The notes under the pieces are model-generated. The model did not search any database, was not told the origin of the DNA, and saw nothing but the letters and a program-made list of their open reading frames with translations. The position numbers were made by a program, and so were the translations under genes. 64,000 nucleotides of DNA from positions 186,001 through 250,000 of the forward strand of contig NZ_CP029642.1 of assembly GCF_003268655.1 (NCBI RefSeq), in the 5' to 3' direction. This stretch comes from Arthrobacter dokdonellae. Its GTDB lineage: Bacteria > Actinomycetota > Actinomycetes > Actinomycetales > Micrococcaceae. Every line of letters starts with the position of its first letter. Within the stretch, counting starts at the first letter, position 1. Shown here piece by piece: positions 8,446 through 18,501 of this stretch.

Positions 8446-9746
8446 TCCCGGCTCCCTTCGGACAATGCCGGGTCCATTCCCAGCCGCTGTGCAAGTTCCG
8501 GCCAGGCGTCGCCCGTGGACAGCAGGCCCTTGGCGGGTACGGGGCCATCCGCGTCCTCCCGTCCGCCCGCCCCGAAAAGTTCCACCGGGCGGACCGTCAG
8601 GGCCGCCATCACCGCGAGCCGCCCCCCACGAAGGGCCACGACCCCGATTTGGGAAACAAACCGCCCGTTGGCGCCGCGATCAACGTGGACCACCACATCC
8701 AGCGCGCTGGAGGCCTGGAGCGCCACAGCCTCGGTGCTCATCCCGGCCAGCACGCCCAGTCCTGCCAGCCTGGCCGGAACGTCGGCAGCACTGTTGGCGT
8801 GGATGGTTCCGCCACCGCCGCTGTGGCCCGTATTGAGCGCCATGAGCAGTTCCCGGACCTCTGCCCCCCGGCACTCCCCCACGATCAGCCGCCCTGGATT
8901 CATCCGCAATGCCTGCCTCACCAGTTCCTGGAGGTCGATGCTGCCTGCACCCTCGGCATTCGCATGCCGTGCTTCCAGCGTGAGCACATGGGGGTGGTCC
9001 GGCTGCAGTTCCGCTGCATCTTCGACAAGGACCAGCCGCTCGCCGGGAAGGCAGAGGCCGAGCAGGGTGGAGAGAAGGGTCGTCTTACCGGCTCCGGTGG
9101 CGCCGCTGACCAGAAAGCCCAGACGGGAGCCGATGATGCGGCGCAGGACGGCTGCCAGGACAGGATGCACGCAGCCTGCGGCCTGGAGTTCGGCCAGCGT
9201 AAAGGAGCGGCGGCGTCCGATCCGGATTGAGAGCAGCGTGCCGCTGGAGGAGACGGGAGGCAGGACGGCATGGATCCGGTATCCCGGGGCAATCCTCACG
9301 TCCACGCATGGTGAACTGTCATCCAGCCGCCTGCCCCCGGTGGCGATGAGCCGGATGGCGAGGGCACGCAGTGCACTCTCGTCATCAAAAGCCACGTCCA
9401 CGGGTTCCGGTCCGGCACCCCGATCGAGCCACACCGAATCCGGCGCATTCACGAAGATGTCTGTCACGCTCGGGTCCAAGGCCAGCGGCTGCAGCGGACC
9501 CAGCCCGTTAAGTTCGGCACTGATCCTGTCCATGGCCACCAGTGATCCGGCGGCGCCGAGCAGCCGCCCGGTCCCGCGTACCGCCGCCGCGACCCGCAAC
9601 TCAGTGATGGGTCCAGAGTCCCCCAGCACCGTTTCCCTGACGGATTCCAGCAGGGCCGGATCCAGCACGGCTGGAACCATGCCCGCGGCCCGCGGATCCG
9701 GCAGCCGGGCGGCGTCGAACGGGCGCCGTGCCGCGTGGCGCGTCAC
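8433..9746 (-). CDS. tadA: TadA/CpaF-type secretion ATPase
   Basis: This hexameric cytosolic ATPase powers assembly of Tad pili. The 437-residue product has an N-terminal domain (about 1-180) and a RecA-like C-terminal domain with Walker A (GATGAGKTT, near 215). It also has an acidic Asp box (LVEDAAELQPDHPHV) and a Walker B region (RLIVGECRGAEVRELL). A His box, NTGHSGGGGTIHANSA, completes the family signature. The GTG start at 9746 overlaps the upstream stop by four bases (GTGA). It matches the helicase/secretion-neighbourhood ATPase group (TIGR03819 type) found in mycobacteria and relatives. Confidence 0.94.
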   Translation of the reverse strand: MTRHAARRPFDAARLPDPRAAGMVPAVLDPALLESVRETVLGDSGPITELRVAAAVRGTGRLLGAAGSLVAMDRISAELNGLGPLQPLALDPSVTDIFVNAPDSVWLDRGAGPEPVDVAFDDESALRALAIRLIATGGRRLDDSSPCVDVRIAPGYRIHAVLPPVSSSGTLLSIRIGRRRSFTLAELQAAGCVHPVLAAVLRRIIGSRLGFLVSGATGAGKTTLLSTLLGLCLPGERLVLVEDAAELQPDHPHVLTLEARHANAEGAGSIDLQELVRQALRMNPGRLIVGECRGAEVRELLMALNTGHSGGGGTIHANSAADVPARLAGLGVLAGMSTEAVALQASSALDVVVHVDRGANGRFVSQIGVVALRGGRLAVMAALTVRPVELFGAGGREDADGPVPAKGLLSTGDAWPELAQRLGMDPALSEGSREWLP

Positions 9747-10945
9747 CGCCCGTGCCTCCCGGCTCCCGCGGGGCGCCCTCCCACCGGCTGGCCGCTGCCG
9801 GGGGTGCCGGCGGCGCCGTCCCCGGCCAGCCAGGCCAGAATCCCCGCCACCAGGCGGCGCACCTTCCTGTGGGTGGCCATGTCCAGGAGCCGTCCGGCGT
9901 CGAGCGCCTCTTCCAGGCCCTTGATCCGTGGCAGGGAGCCCAGCAGCGGCAGGCCGAGCGCATCGGAGACGAGGCGCGCGTCAACGCCGTCGCGGAGGGG
10001 CCCGGCCACCACCGCTCCGACGGGCGCCGCGGGCAAGGCCTCAAGCACACGTTCCGCGGCGGCAGCCGCCCTGAGGCGGGCCGGGACGATCATGACAAAT
10101 CCATCGCAGTGAACGCCAAGCCCGAGTGCGTGCCCTGCCGGCCGTCGGACATCCACCACCACGAGCCCGTAGGCCACTCGCGCGGCCCGCATGACCTCAG
10201 CCTCCGCCGCCGGAGCAGCGGCGCGCCCCGCAGCGCCGTCCGCACTCCACGAAAGCAGCGACAGCCCGTCCATCGCAGGAAGCGACGCCGCGAGCTGCTC
10301 AGGGTTGATGGCCCCGGACGCCTGCAGGAGGTCGGGCCACCGAAGGCCGGAAAGGCCTTCCGCCGCCACAGCGCTGTCCAGGCCGCCGCCCCATGGATCC
10401 CCGTCCACCAGCAAAACCTGCGTCCCCCGCGATGCTTCAAGGCCGGCAATCAGCGCAGCCAGGGTGGAGGTCCCGGCCCCACCGCAGCCACCAATTATTC
10501 CCACGACCCCCGCCCCGGCGGCCGGTTCCCGCAGGCGGGTGAAGTAGTTGGCCAGCCATTGGGCGGAGTCCGGCAGCACGGCGACCCTGTCCGCGCCCAG
10601 GCGGGCGGCCTGCAGCCACATGCGTCCCGCATCCTCGGCCCGGCCCACCACCACGGTTGGGCCGCGCCAGCCGGCCAGCCCGCCGGGCACGTCGCTGCCA
10701 ATGAGGACGGCAGCAACCTCACCCCACTTCCCGCCGCCGTCCTCCATGGTTTCGGCAATGACCAGCCCGACGGCGGCCGCCGCGCAAACGCGTCCCACCT
10801 CGCCATGGAGCGCCGGCGAGGCGGAAACCATCATCACCGTGGTTTCCTGCCCGGGCAGCCAGGGCGCCCCTCGCTCGAGAGGCTCCGACACCATCGGTCC
10901 GCGGCCGGGACCGGCCGTGCGGCGGGCATTCATATGTGTCGTCAT
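9743..10945 (-). CDS. CpaE-like septum-site-determining protein (Ssd) of the tad operon
   Basis: This ParA/MinD-superfamily protein has 400 residues from the ATG at 10945. The N-terminal part resembles a receiver-like domain (residues of about 25-120, with VAAVLIGSDV). The ATPase part carries a deviant Walker A, GGCGGAGTSTLAA, near residue 160; the usual final Lys is replaced, as in other actinobacterial CpaE/Ssd proteins. A following LLVDGDPWGGGLD keeps the Asp. In mycobacteria the orthologous family (TIGR03815 type) affects septation and stress dormancy, whereas CpaE positions Tad pili in Caulobacter. It is the first gene of the tad operon. The open frame extends to 11038 without further homology. 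Confidence 0.87.
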   Translation of the reverse strand: MTTHMNARRTAGPGRGPMVSEPLERGAPWLPGQETTVMMVSASPALHGEVGRVCAAAAVGLVIAETMEDGGGKWGEVAAVLIGSDVPGGLAGWRGPTVVVGRAEDAGRMWLQAARLGADRVAVLPDSAQWLANYFTRLREPAAGAGVVGIIGGCGGAGTSTLAALIAGLEASRGTQVLLVDGDPWGGGLDSAVAAEGLSGLRWPDLLQASGAINPEQLAASLPAMDGLSLLSWSADGAAGRAAAPAAEAEVMRAARVAYGLVVVDVRRPAGHALGLGVHCDGFVMIVPARLRAAAAAERVLEALPAAPVGAVVAGPLRDGVDARLVSDALGLPLLGSLPRIKGLEEALDAGRLLDMATHRKVRRLVAGILAWLAGDGAAGTPGSGQPVGGRPAGAGRHGR

Positions 10946-11127
10946 GACTTCACTGTCCACCTGGCAGTCCGCCCGTTCCAGCGGTCCGCGGCCGAATGTG
11001 GACAGGCCGCCGGGGCAGCGCCGCTGTGGAGGACGCAACCATTTTGGACGGCAGCAGCCCGCGTCCGGGCGGCCCGCGCAAGCCGTCCGGGCAGCCCGCG
11101 TCCTTCGACCTGAGACCCTTAAAACCG

Positions 11128-11141
11128 TTCGAATATTCGAA
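11128..11141. promoter_or_regulatory. 14-bp perfect palindrome upstream of the polymerase gene
   Basis: TTCGAATATTCGAA is a perfect 14-bp palindrome ending 30 bp before the proposed start at 11171, in the 225-bp region between divergent ssd-like and polymerase genes. It is AT-rich against a GC-rich background and could be an operator. It does not match the mycobacterial LexA spacing (TCGAAC-N4-GTTCGA). Confidence 0.4.
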
Positions 11142-11170
11142 TGCCGGCCGAGGCAGTGGACAATGGAGGG

Positions 11171-12967
11171 ATGTACGCGTTATTGGCCTCGGCGCCCGAC
11201 CCCGCCGCCGTCGAGCTTCAGCTGTGGACGGCGGAAGGCAGCCCGGCGGCGCCGGCCAAGAACATGGCACGCGCCTCCGTGGCCGGCGCAGTGCGGGCCG
11301 TTGAGCAGGCCCACCGGCCCCGGTGGGTGTGGGACCGCTCGCAACGTTGGTACCCCGGGCTGTTGGCGGCTGGGATCCGGGTGGAACGTTGTCACGATCT
11401 GGCCTTGAGCCAGGCAATCCTGCTGCCGTCGAGATTCACGGCCGACACCGGCTACCGCCAGGCGGCCCATGTGCTGCCTCCCGAGGACCTGCCGCCGGCA
11501 CCGGGCACAGGCAGCGCCCAGGCCAGCCTCTTTGACCAGCCGGCCAAGAACCCGGCGTGGGACCTTGTTGCCGTGTCCGCTGAACTGGCCGCCCAACAAA
11601 CTGCCATTGCCGCCTCCACCCACCCGGCCAGGCTGGCACTGCTCACCACCGCGGAGTCCGCCTGTGCTTTGGTGGCCGCTGAGATGCAGCATGAAGGCAT
11701 CCCCTGGCGCACCGACCTGCACAGTGCGCTGTTGGCTGACTTGCTGGGCGCCGAGCCGCCGGACCACGCCCGGCCACCAAAACTCGAGGCACTGGCCATG
11801 GAGCTGCGGGCCGCCCTGGACGCGCCAGGTCTGAATCCGGACTCCCCGCAGGACCTGATGAGGGCCCTGCACCGGGCGGGCATTGACGCCAAGTCCACAC
11901 GTTCGTGGGAGTTGCAGGAATTCAAGCATCCGGCCATTGCGCCATTGCTGGCGTACCGGAAACTGAGCCGGCTGTTCACCACCAACGGGTGGGCGTGGCT
12001 GGAGCAGTGGGTGCGCGGCGGCCGCTTTCATTCCGAGTACGTGGTGGGCGGGGTGGTTTCCGGGCGGTGGGCCTCCCGCGGCGGCGGCGCCATGCAGATC
12101 CCCAAACAAATCCGCGGGGCCGCGGTGGCTGATCCGGGCCACAAGCTGATCGTGGCCGACGCCGCCCAGCTGGAGCCGCGGGTGCTGGCTGCGCTGGCGC
12201 AGGATTCGGCCATGGCCGCCGCGGGCCGCGACAAGGACCTGTACGCGGGCATCGCGGCGCAGGGATTTGGCGGGGAGCGTGCCATGGCCAAGGTGGCGCT
12301 GCTTGGGGCCATTTACGGTTCGACGTCGGGCGAGTCCGGCCGTCTCATGCCGCAGCTGACGCGCATGTATCCGGAGGCTGTGGGGTTCGTGGAGGAAGCG
12401 GCCCGCGCGGGCGAACGGGGGGAGCAAGTGTCCACGCACCTGGGGCGCAGCACTCCGCCGGTCTCCGAGCAGTGGCGGGCCAGCCAGCGCAGCAGCACCG
12501 CCGACGAGCAGCGAAGGGCGGAATCCGCGGCGCGGTCGCGTGGCCGCTTCACCCGGAACTTCGTGGTCCAGGGCACGGCGGCCGAGTGGGCCTGCTGCTG
12601 GCTGGCGGAACTCAGGCGCCGGCTGCGCGCCCTGGTTCCGGCGGAAGGAGCCCCGCCGTCGGACGGCGGTGTCCCGGTTACCCAGGACTGCCTGGCCCTG
12701 ATGCCCGACGCCGGTGCCCCCGCCAGCCCGGACGGAACCGGCGGCGCCGGCACCGGCGCCGGCGGCACCCGGGAAACGGGCCGCCCGGAGCTGGTGTTCT
12801 TCCTGCACGACGAAGTCATGGTCCACTGCCCGGACGCGCTGGTGGAGGCGGTGACCGAGATGGTGCATGAATCGTCCCGGGCCGCCACCCGGCTGCTGTT
12901 TGGCCCGATTCCGCTGGAGTTTCCCGTTAATGTGACAGTGGTGGAATCCTACGCGGACGCCAAGTGA
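11171..12967 (+). CDS. Bifunctional 3'-5' exonuclease/DNA polymerase-type protein (family A)
   Basis: This Pol I-like polymerase has 598 residues from the ATG at 11171; an in-frame ATG at 11141 is possible because the GGAGGG lies directly against the later start. The polymerase motifs are intact. Motif A reads DAAQLEPR and keeps the catalytic Asp. Motif B (O helix) reads RAMAKVALLGAIYG and keeps Arg, Lys and Tyr. Motif C reads HDEVMV. The N-terminal third, in the place of the proofreading domain, shows no clear DEDD carboxylates, so exonuclease activity is doubtful. A Gly/Ala/Thr-rich insertion (about 515-540) precedes motif C. It is shorter than true Pol I (about 900 residues) and is probably an accessory repair polymerase. 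Confidence 0.88.
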   Translation: MYALLASAPDPAAVELQLWTAEGSPAAPAKNMARASVAGAVRAVEQAHRPRWVWDRSQRWYPGLLAAGIRVERCHDLALSQAILLPSRFTADTGYRQAAHVLPPEDLPPAPGTGSAQASLFDQPAKNPAWDLVAVSAELAAQQTAIAASTHPARLALLTTAESACALVAAEMQHEGIPWRTDLHSALLADLLGAEPPDHARPPKLEALAMELRAALDAPGLNPDSPQDLMRALHRAGIDAKSTRSWELQEFKHPAIAPLLAYRKLSRLFTTNGWAWLEQWVRGGRFHSEYVVGGVVSGRWASRGGGAMQIPKQIRGAAVADPGHKLIVADAAQLEPRVLAALAQDSAMAAAGRDKDLYAGIAAQGFGGERAMAKVALLGAIYGSTSGESGRLMPQLTRMYPEAVGFVEEAARAGERGEQVSTHLGRSTPPVSEQWRASQRSSTADEQRRAESAARSRGRFTRNFVVQGTAAEWACCWLAELRRRLRALVPAEGAPPSDGGVPVTQDCLALMPDAGAPASPDGTGGAGTGAGGTRETGRPELVFFLHDEVMVHCPDALVEAVTEMVHESSRAATRLLFGPIPLEFPVNVTVVESYADAK

Positions 12968-12984
12968 GCCGGGCGCCGTCACAC

Positions 12985-13020
12985 CCAGTGGTCGTGAAGC
13001 CGCCAGTGGTCGTGAAGCCG
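12985..13020. repeat. Two tandem 18-bp units
   Basis: CCAGTGGTCGTGAAGCCG is repeated exactly at 12985-13002 and 13003-13020 in the 69-bp space between the converging polymerase and Nudix genes. A third partial copy begins at 13021. No function is evident. Confidence 0.6.
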
Positions 13021-13036
13021 CCAAGACCTGCGGCTC

Positions 13037-13717
13037 CTACAACGGCGCCGGGATCTCCCGGGACGCATCCCACGGCACGGACCAGCCGAGTTCATCGAGG
13101 ACGTGGGTCAGGATGCCCGCGGTGAGGCCCCACACCACCACTCCGTTCACCGTGAAGGCCGGTCCGCGGTAGGTCTGACCGTTCCGGGTGAGCGTCGCGG
13201 TGACGCGGTTGTCTGGATCCAGGAGGTCGCGGACGGGAACACGGAACACCTGCGCCGATTCGCCGTAGTCCACCACGTCGACGGCAGTCTGCCTCGTCCA
13301 CCAGCCCAAAACCGGCGTGACGAGGAAGTTGCTGACGGGCACAGGCACCTCGGGCAGCTGGCCCAGGATTTCGACCCCGTCGGGGTCCAGCCCCGTCTCC
13401 TCCTCGGCTTCCCGCAGGGCCGCAGCAAGGACGGAGGCGTCCCCCGGGTCGACGCCGCCCCCGGGGAACGCCACCTGCCCCGGGTGGTTCGTGAGCGTGG
13501 CGGCGCGCTCGACGAGCAGAATATCGAGGTCGGCGGACGCGAGGGGCTTCGAGGACGCCGCCGGAACATCGTCCAGCGCCCCAAAGAGCAGCAGCACCGC
13601 GGCCGCGCGCGCCACGCTGCGGTCCATGGGCGAATTCCACAGGGCGGCGCGGGCCGCGTGGAACTCGCCGGAGCGGGCCCGTCCGGCCAGCGCTTTCAGG
13701 TCGGTGTAGGCGCTCAT
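13037..13717 (-). CDS. Nudix hydrolase, CoA pyrophosphatase type
   Basis: This 226-residue cytosolic enzyme probably hydrolyses CoA or related diphosphates to 4'-phosphopantetheine and 3',5'-ADP. The Nudix box reads [20 protein letters not shown] followed by EETGL (about 103-127), with all catalytic glutamates present. Just before it, [20 protein letters not shown] is close to the extra signature of the CoA-diphosphatase subfamily (UPF0035). The ATG at 13717 overlaps the nth stop by four bases (ATGA), so the two genes are translationally coupled. The frame stays open upstream to 13951, but that is antisense-like shadow. Confidence 0.9.
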   Translation of the reverse strand: MSAYTDLKALAGRARSGEFHAARAALWNSPMDRSVARAAAVLLLFGALDDVPAASSKPLASADLDILLVERAATLTNHPGQVAFPGGGVDPGDASVLAAALREAEEETGLDPDGVEILGQLPEVPVPVSNFLVTPVLGWWTRQTAVDVVDYGESAQVFRVPVRDLLDPDNRVTATLTRNGQTYRGPAFTVNGVVVWGLTAGILTHVLDELGWSVPWDASREIPAPL

Positions 13718-14568
13718 TCGACGTCCACGCCGGCGGATGCCACGCCGGCGGCGCCACCCGATCCGCCGTCGCCCAGCCGGGCGGCACGCTGCGATTCCTG
13801 CCGGTATTCGGCGGCCCGGCCCACGTCGGCCAGCATTCGGGCAAGGAGTTGCTCCTGCCCGGGCGCCAGCTCGTACTTGAGCAGCTTGGCCGCCTTGACC
13901 GGGTCCACTTCGCCTTCGCCGTACGACGGGCACAGGTGGGCAATGGAGCATGCCCCGCAGGCAGGCTTGCGGGCGTGGCAGACCCTCCGGCCGTGGAAAA
14001 CCACCCGGTGCGAGACCATGGTCCAGTCCCTGCGCTCAAACAGCGCGGCCACGTCGGCCTCGATCCGCACAGGATCGGCCGACGTCGTCCAGCCGAAACG
14101 CCGCGCCAGCCGGATGAAGTGCGTGTCAACGGTAATTCCCGGGATGCCGAAAGCGTTGCCCAGTACCACGTTCGCCGTCTTGCGCCCCACGCCCGGCAGG
14201 GTGGTGAGCGCGTGCAGGGAGCCGGGCACCTCGCCGTCATACTCGTCGACGATCCGTGTCGCCAAGGCAAGCAGGTTCGCGGCCTTGGCCCGGAAGAACC
14301 CTGTCGGCTTGATCAGGGTTTCCAGCTCCACCGTCGCCGCCTCGGAAAGGGCCAGCGCGTTGGGGTAGCGTGCAAAAAGTGCCGGGGTGACCGCATTGAC
14401 GCGCACGTCTGTGGTCTGGGCCGAGAGGACGGTGGCCACCAGCAGTTCAAAAGGGTTCGAAAAGTCAAGCTCCGCGTGCGCGTACGGGTAGGCCTCCGCG
14501 AGTTCGCGGTTGATCCTGCGGGCCCGCCGTTTGAGCGCCAGCGGCGATTCGTTGTCGACGGGCTTCAA
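13714..14568 (-). CDS. nth: Endonuclease III (DNA glycosylase/AP lyase)
   Basis: This enzyme removes oxidised pyrimidines and cleaves the abasic site in base excision repair. The helix-hairpin-helix [18 protein letters not shown] contains the catalytic Lys130, and the catalytic Asp148 follows in [10 protein letters not shown] 4Fe-4S cluster loop is complete with the spacing C-x6-C-x2-C-x5-C ([17 protein letters not shown]). The 284-residue product carries about 60 extra C-terminal residues, Ala/Gly-rich at the end, compared with the E. coli enzyme (211 residues). It overlaps the Nudix gene by four bases. Confidence 0.96.
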   Translation of the reverse strand: MKPVDNESPLALKRRARRINRELAEAYPYAHAELDFSNPFELLVATVLSAQTTDVRVNAVTPALFARYPNALALSEAATVELETLIKPTGFFRAKAANLLALATRIVDEYDGEVPGSLHALTTLPGVGRKTANVVLGNAFGIPGITVDTHFIRLARRFGWTTSADPVRIEADVAALFERRDWTMVSHRVVFHGRRVCHARKPACGACSIAHLCPSYGEGEVDPVKAAKLLKYELAPGQEQLLARMLADVGRAAEYRQESQRAARLGDGGSGGAAGVASAGVDVE

Positions 14569-14571
14569 GGC

Positions 14572-16023
14572 CTACTGGCCCTCCGGCGCCCGCTCAACTC
14601 CGACCAGGTCCAGCAGCAGCCCCGTCTTGCCGTGGCTGTCCTGCACCAGAAAACTGCTCCCGCGGTCCTCAAGGGCCAGGATCCAGGAGCCGGGCATCAG
14701 CTTGAACACAAACTGTCGCGTGTGCTCGTCCACCACGTTTTGCGGGCGGTCCACGGCGAACCAGAAGGGGTCCGCCACCACGGGCTGGGCCTGCGGATTG
14801 ACGGTGGCGCCAATGCTCTCAGACGGCGCGGACTCCACGACCTTGGGATTGAGCGTCGTCGCCGGGGCGCTTTCCGCGGCACGTTCTGCTGAGGGCACGA
14901 CGCCGGCAGCCGGCTCCGCGCCGTGACCCGCCTGCGCTTCGCCCACGTTGGCAGACACCTGGGCGGACGCGCCGGCCCCGCGCGGTCCTGTTCCGGCGGC
15001 GTCCACCTGGGAGGCAACGGTTTCGGCGGAACGGCTCGCGGGCATGCCGGTCGTCGCCGGTGCCGCGTCCTGCGCTGTAGAATCCTGCGCTGGGGTGCCG
15101 TGCTTTGCGGTGTCCTGCGGTGCGGCGTCCTGCGCTGGGGTGTCCTGCGCTGCGGCGCCGTGGCCGACAGGACCCCGGGCAGCATCACCCTGGGAACCGT
15201 CGCCCTGAACCGCGGCGCGCGGCTGGGCGGCCGCCGCAGCTTCCGCGGAGCCCGCCGCACCGGTCACTCCAGCGGTGCCGGCAGCGCCGGCGGGCGTGAA
15301 GATCTGGCCGGCCGGGGTGTGCGCGGGCGTCTGGGACCCGGCGTTCCAGCCCGGGCCGGGGACGGGCCGGTCCTGTCCGGCCCCCTGTCCGGATGGGGCC
15401 TTCTGAAACTGCCCGGGACGTACGCCCGCGGCACCGCCGGCGGCGGATCCGACAGACAGCGCCAGCACCGGCTTGTGGGCCCCGGGCCGGCGCGTGGCCA
15501 CGACGGCGTCGCGTGCCGCGGGGTGGGCCGGGGTCTCGGCGCGGCCGGAAAAGTCGGAGGCGAAAAAGGGAATCCACTGTGCCAGCACGGTCGCCGCGAG
15601 CAGCACGAGCGCGCCGATCAGGGCCACCAGGTAGGCGGCCCTGAAACCGGTGACGGTTGCCAGAAAGAAGTAGAAGGTGGCAAATCCGGCCACCACGGAC
15701 GCGAACTGGTCAACCGAAAGGGAGCCGACCCGCGGCTTCACTTCCGGGCTCAGCCGGCGGATGACAAAAAGCACGCCGACCGCCAGCGGCAAAATCACGC
15801 CGATGCCCAGGAAGAACAACGGGCTGAGATTCCAGAGGTTGCCCGCAAAACCGGGGCCCATGACCAGCGGCAGCAGCGAGGCGACGAAAATGACCAGAAC
15901 TCCGACCAGTGCCGCAATGTCGCGGACGGTCAGCGGGCCAAGGACGGCCGTGCTTGGTGCCGGGCCCTTGCGTTCCGACGCCACGGCGGTGGTTGACGCT
16001 TTTTGCTGTGTCATGGGGGTCAC
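14572..16023 (-). CDS. Membrane protein with four helices, long Ala/Gln-rich repeat region and C-terminal domain
   Basis: This protein of 483 residues is not assignable to a named function. Residues of about 28-150 hold four hydrophobic segments (DIAALVGVLVIFVASLLPLV, then three more). Residues of about 160-410 are low complexity, rich in Ala, Gly, Gln and Pro. They include QD-containing repeats (AAQDTPAQDAAPQDTAKHG) encoded by degenerate tandem DNA at about 15066-15164. The last 65 residues form a compact, conserved-looking domain (DPFWFAVDRPQNVVDEHTRQ through GKTGLLLDLVGVERA). It lies 3 bp upstream of nth on the same strand. The layout suggests a membrane anchor, a flexible tether and a ligand-binding head. 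Confidence 0.75.
   Translation of the reverse strand: MTPMTQQKASTTAVASERKGPAPSTAVLGPLTVRDIAALVGVLVIFVASLLPLVMGPGFAGNLWNLSPLFFLGIGVILPLAVGVLFVIRRLSPEVKPRVGSLSVDQFASVVAGFATFYFFLATVTGFRAAYLVALIGALVLLAATVLAQWIPFFASDFSGRAETPAHPAARDAVVATRRPGAHKPVLALSVGSAAGGAAGVRPGQFQKAPSGQGAGQDRPVPGPGWNAGSQTPAHTPAGQIFTPAGAAGTAGVTGAAGSAEAAAAAQPRAAVQGDGSQGDAARGPVGHGAAAQDTPAQDAAPQDTAKHGTPAQDSTAQDAAPATTGMPASRSAETVASQVDAAGTGPRGAGASAQVSANVGEAQAGHGAEPAAGVVPSAERAAESAPATTLNPKVVESAPSESIGATVNPQAQPVVADPFWFAVDRPQNVVDEHTRQFVFKLMPGSWILALEDRGSSFLVQDSHGKTGLLLDLVGVERAPEGQ
15066..15164. repeat. Degenerate tandem repeats encoding QDxA motifs
   Basis: Alternating copies of a TGCGCTG-GGGTGTCC-like unit encode AQD/PQD-containing repeats on the minus strand. 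The unit length varies, and the region is probably hypervariable between strains. Confidence 0.5.
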
Positions 16024-16359
16024 TCCTCAAAGTCACGGTTCTGTTACAGCCTAATGAACGCGGATGGCCAACACTAGCGGGCACGGCCAAAAGCGGCCAC
16101 AATCACCGCTCTCGGACCGTTCTGCCCATGAAGTCCGCCCGACTCCGGTGGCTGACATGTTCTGCACTTCGGCGCAGATCCGCCCCCTCCGGCCCCTTCG
16201 GCCTGTGACGGCAACCACGCCGTGACGCCCGACACGCTAGAGTGAAACGTAGAGAAACTTGCAGAAAGCTAAGGTGCCGCGATCCGTTTCCCAGGCCCGT
16301 CAACAAGGCGTGGAAGCAGGGCCTGCGGCATCAGTCAAGAAGGAATGAAGGGGTTTTAG
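16024..16359. other. Intergenic stretch between divergent genes, 336 bp
   Basis: No gene was found here. The region should contain the promoters of the membrane-protein gene and of acs. A possible -10 element, TAGAGT, lies near 16236 but has no convincing -35 partner, and no TGTGA-N6-TCACA site was seen. The acs ribosome-binding site (AAGAAGGA...AAGGGG) lies at its right end. Confidence 0.5.
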
Positions 16360-18333
<1,974 letters not shown>

Positions 18334-18360
18334 CCCACCCCGTACGTCCCCCCACCCCGT

Positions 18361-18380
18361 CTGTGTTGCAGATGTTGGAC
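18361..18380 (+). repeat. Left arm of a dyad element split by the IS
   Basis: This 20-bp arm is a perfect inverted copy of 19932-19951. If the IS and one target duplication are removed, the two arms flank a 27-nt loop. The arm contains TGTTGCAG-N3-TTGGAC followed by CGA, as in the element at 854-941, so both belong to one family. It lies 28 bp after the acs stop. Confidence 0.8.
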
Positions 18381-18396
18381 CGATTTCGTCGATTTT

Positions 18397-18411
18397 CGCC
18401 GTTTTCAGTCC
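18397..18411. repeat. 15-bp target-site duplication, left copy
   Basis: CGCCGTTTTCAGTCC at 18397-18411 is repeated exactly at 19921-19935, directly flanking the IS ends TGT and ACA. Fifteen base pairs is at the long end for the IS481 family. Confidence 0.9.
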
Positions 18412-18501
18412 TGTGATCTCGCATACCTTATTGGACAGTTTTGTCTCGGACCTTCGTAGACACTCTGTCTCATCGCCTTGTAGACAGTTGGTCGGTTTTG
18501 C

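Noticed and set aside
11128..11141. LexA/SOS box upstream of the polymerase gene
   Set aside because: The actinobacterial SOS box has TCGAAC-N4-GTTCGA spacing; here the halves are closer (TCGAA-TA-TTCGA).
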